Positions 14,713 through 16,696 of a stretch of 16,696 nucleotides of DNA are shown one piece after another. A model generated the notes under the pieces. It made no database searches, was not told the origin of the DNA, and saw only the letters and a program-made list of their open reading frames with translations. The position numbers and the translations under genes are program-made. How positions within the stretch are numbered: the first letter of the stretch is position 1; each line of letters starts with the position of its first letter. Source of the stretch: JANMEX01 sp043744175 (GTDB taxonomy: Bacteria; Pseudomonadota; Alphaproteobacteria; Rhizobiales; Rhizobiaceae); assembly GCA_043744175.1 (NCBI GenBank), contig JAYTVD010000144.1, positions 1 to 16,696 on the forward strand, read 5' to 3'.

Positions 14713-15714
14713 ATGGAAAATCCGGTTCTGGTCGAAATCGTGCGCGGCGCTGTTGTTGAAAGCCGTCATCGCGGTGCTGTTGCCGTAGTGGATGGCGACG
14801 GCAAACTGGTCATGCAAATCGGCGATATTGACCGCCCGACATTTCCGCGCTCGGCTGTGAAAGCTATCCAAGCACTACCACTCATCGAGAGCGGCGCAGC
14901 GGATGCGTTTGGGTTTGGCAACAAAGAGTTAGCGCTGGCCTGCGCCTCCCATTCAGCGGAAGCCGGCCATGTCGAAACCGCGCGCCATATGCTCAAGCAA
15001 GCAGGACTTTCGGAAGCCGATTTTGAGTGCGGAGCGCACTGGCCGTTCGACCAGCCCGTGGTGATCGATTTCGCCTCGCATGGTGTAAAGCCGCTGCCCG
15101 TGCACAATAACTGCTCCGGCAAGCACGCCGGGTTTCTGTGCACCGGTTGCCACGAAGGCATAGACCTCAAAGGCTACGTCTCCGCTGGCCATAAAATCCA
15201 AGATCATGTGCGCGATGTGATGCAGGCAGTCACGGGCGCAGCACACGTAAGCGACCAATGTGGCACGGATGGTTGCTCCATCCCCACTTATGCCATTCCG
15301 CTCAAAGACATCGCCCACGGCTTCGCCCGCATGACAACAGGCGTTGGCTTCTCACGCGAACGCGCCAGCGCCGCAACGAGATTGCTCAACGCCTGCATGG
15401 CCGAGCCTTGGCATGTGGCGGGCACGGATCGCGCCTGTACCGAGCTGATGCGTGCCGCGCCAAACCGTGTATTTGCTAAGGTGGGAGCAGAAGGCGTCTA
15501 TTGCGCCGCGATTCCCGAATTGGGACTCGGCATCGCTTTGAAGTGCGATGATGGCTCGTCGCGCGGCTGTGAAACCATGGTGGCCGGCGTTATATCCAAG
15601 CTATTTGGCGAAGACGATGCGTCCGAAACCTTTGGCAAATTGGCGCGTAAGCCCATGACGAACTGGAACAAAATTGAATACGGCATGTCGCGGCCAGCAG
15701 GGTTGCTGGCTTAA
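14713..15714 (+). CDS. L-asparaginase, Rhizobium etli (ReAV/AnsA) class
   Basis: This 333-residue enzyme hydrolyses asparagine to aspartate and ammonia. It belongs to the class-3 asparaginase family (PF06089), which is unrelated to the E. coli enzymes and related to serine beta-lactamases in fold. From ATG 14713, the catalytic S47 and K50 in FPRSAVKA, S79 in CASHSAE, and the zinc-site residues C134 and K137 (NNCSGKHAG) and C188 (QCGTDGCSIPT) are all present. Each is one residue before the positions I recall for ReAV (S48, K51, S80, C135, K138, C189). No signal peptide, so probably cytoplasmic. The gene is divergent from betC and its TAA overlaps the stop of the convergent repeat-protein gene by four bases. 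A role in nitrogen scavenging is inferred from the family. Confidence 0.92.
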   Translation: MENPVLVEIVRGAVVESRHRGAVAVVDGDGKLVMQIGDIDRPTFPRSAVKAIQALPLIESGAADAFGFGNKELALACASHSAEAGHVETARHMLKQAGLSEADFECGAHWPFDQPVVIDFASHGVKPLPVHNNCSGKHAGFLCTGCHEGIDLKGYVSAGHKIQDHVRDVMQAVTGAAHVSDQCGTDGCSIPTYAIPLKDIAHGFARMTTGVGFSRERASAATRLLNACMAEPWHVAGTDRACTELMRAAPNRVFAKVGAEGVYCAAIPELGLGIALKCDDGSSRGCETMVAGVISKLFGEDDASETFGKLARKPMTNWNKIEYGMSRPAGLLA

Positions 15715-16696
15715 GCGGCTTGGTTATTTTCGACCGTTAGCGTGGCGATTCCCTGATTGCCTGACGTTGCCATATCGCCTGTGACAACATCTGCCCAGCG
15801 GTGGCCGAGTATCGCGCCTTTGGTGTTTTCGCTCAAAACATTACTGTTGATGACCGCTTTGCCAGCCCCTTCAACAACCGTCACCGCGATACCTTCGCCG
15901 CATTGGCGGATGATATTGCCTGTCGCACTCACATCGCGCATATACGGCCCCCAGCCGATATTCAGCCCGATGCTCGGTGCATTTTCTATGACGTTTCCGC
16001 TCACGGAAGTGTCCGCTTCCACAGCGATACCAATGCCAAATCCTGCCGCGTCTGCGGGGTAGGGACCGTCGAGTTTGAGGTTGCGGACTATATTGTTGGC
16101 AACGATTGACAGCCGCCCGCCCTCGTTAAAATTGGCGACAGAAATACCATTGGCAGCGCTATCCACCACATTGCCACTGATGATAGAGCCTTCAAATTTG
16201 AACTCTGAATAGATTGCGGTTTCACCACTGTTTTTGCAATTATTATTCACAATTTGCGCATCGCTGGCGCTGTTAAAGCGAATGGCCGAAAACGCGCAAT
16301 CAGTGACTTGGTTACCACTCGCGATAACATCATTTCCACGGAACACATTGATTCCGTTGCCAAATTGCCCCGTGCCGCCGTTCTTCGCACCGATACGCGC
16401 CACGCGATTGCCAGTAATTATGGTGCCATCATGCGCTTCCTGCCAGCGATGCACTAAGATGCCGCCATTGGCGCAGTCGTGGACGTCATTGTTGGAGATC
16501 GTCATGCCAGCGCCTTCAACGCTCCAAATCCCCGCGTCGCCCGCGCCGGAAATACTGGTGGTATCAATGCGCCCGGCGCAGCCTTCTAGCGACACGCCAT
16601 TCTTAGCGCTGCCGATAATTTCGCAGTTGGACAAGATGAGGCGCGGCACACGGCGGCCTTCAATCAACCCTTGGCTCTGCTCGTTAAGATCGCGGT
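15711..16696 (-). CDS. TIGR03808-like secreted beta-helix repeat protein, C-terminal part only
   Basis: The reverse strand is open from the stop (TAA at 15713-15711) to the right edge, giving about 328 residues of the C-terminal part with the N-terminus outside the window. The protein is a run of right-handed parallel beta-helix turns, seen as repeated ISNN, ITGN, ASGN, IVNN, ISGN, VSGN, ATGN and INSN asparagine ladders with G-I-x-V in between. GGILVHRW and GAILGHRW occur as paired landmarks. From memory this matches the TIGR03808 family, which normally begins with a twin-arginine signal, so export to the periplasm is predicted but not visible here. Such folds bind or cleave polysaccharides, yet no catalytic motif is evident and the family function is unknown. 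Confidence 0.78.
   Translation of the reverse strand, partial: RDLNEQSQGLIEGRRVPRLILSNCEIIGSAKNGVSLEGCAGRIDTTSISGAGDAGIWSVEGAGMTISNNDVHDCANGGILVHRWQEAHDGTIITGNRVARIGAKNGGTGQFGNGINVFRGNDVIASGNQVTDCAFSAIRFNSASDAQIVNNNCKNSGETAIYSEFKFEGSIISGNVVDSAANGISVANFNEGGRLSIVANNIVRNLKLDGPYPADAAGFGIGIAVEADTSVSGNVIENAPSIGLNIGWGPYMRDVSATGNIIRQCGEGIAVTVVEGAGKAVINSNVLSENTKGAILGHRWADVVTGDMATSGNQGIATLTVENNQAA

Noticed and set aside
1..16696. CRISPR array, prophage, toxin-antitoxin or defence system
   Set aside because: No spaced direct repeats, phage genes, small paired genes or nuclease modules were seen; the genes are metabolic, transport and surface functions.

Overview
The window looks like a chromosomal or chromid segment of an alphaproteobacterium of the order Hyphomicrobiales (Rhizobiales). 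This is inferred from protein character rather than any marker gene: a rhizobial-type LacI regulator, a MocB-like sugar-binding protein, a choline-O-sulfate operon, a Rhizobium etli-type asparaginase, a TIGR03808-like repeat protein and an alphaproteobacterial tRNA-Pro relic. I see no phage, insertion sequence, CRISPR array or plasmid functions.

Left part (1-6302), an inositol/rhizopine-like uptake and catabolism locus. A membrane fatty-acid-desaturase-family gene (minus strand, cut by the window edge) is divergent from a LacI-family regulator. An IolI-like TIM-barrel isomerase follows, then a three-gene CUT2-type ABC importer: periplasmic binding protein, double ATPase and permease. The combination of desaturase-type oxygenase, MocC/IolI-like isomerase and MocB-like binding protein recalls rhizopine (moc) catabolism, but the substrate is not proven. 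The non-coding DNA is structured: inverted repeats after the regulator, an 11-bp periodic array ahead of the isomerase, stacked palindromes ahead of the binding protein, and a strong hairpin between binding protein and ATPase.

Middle part (6303-9819). A degenerate tRNA-Pro(CGG) lies on the minus strand. Next is a 762-residue fusion of mannose-1-phosphate guanylyltransferase with an AGE-family (phosphomannose isomerase-like) domain, which would supply GDP-mannose for a surface polysaccharide. An FkbM-like methyltransferase-family protein of unknown role follows.

Right part (9838-16696). The minus-strand operon betC-betA-betB converts choline-O-sulfate to choline and then to glycine betaine. 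No betI regulator or transporter is visible in the window. Divergent from it is an intact Rhizobium etli-type L-asparaginase gene, whose stop codon overlaps that of a convergent beta-helix repeat gene running off the right edge.

All the full-length genes appear intact. The broken or partial items are the two edge genes and the tRNA relic. The most unusual items are the moc-like locus with its structured leaders, the GMP-AGE fusion and the tRNA-Pro relic with a changed anticodon loop.
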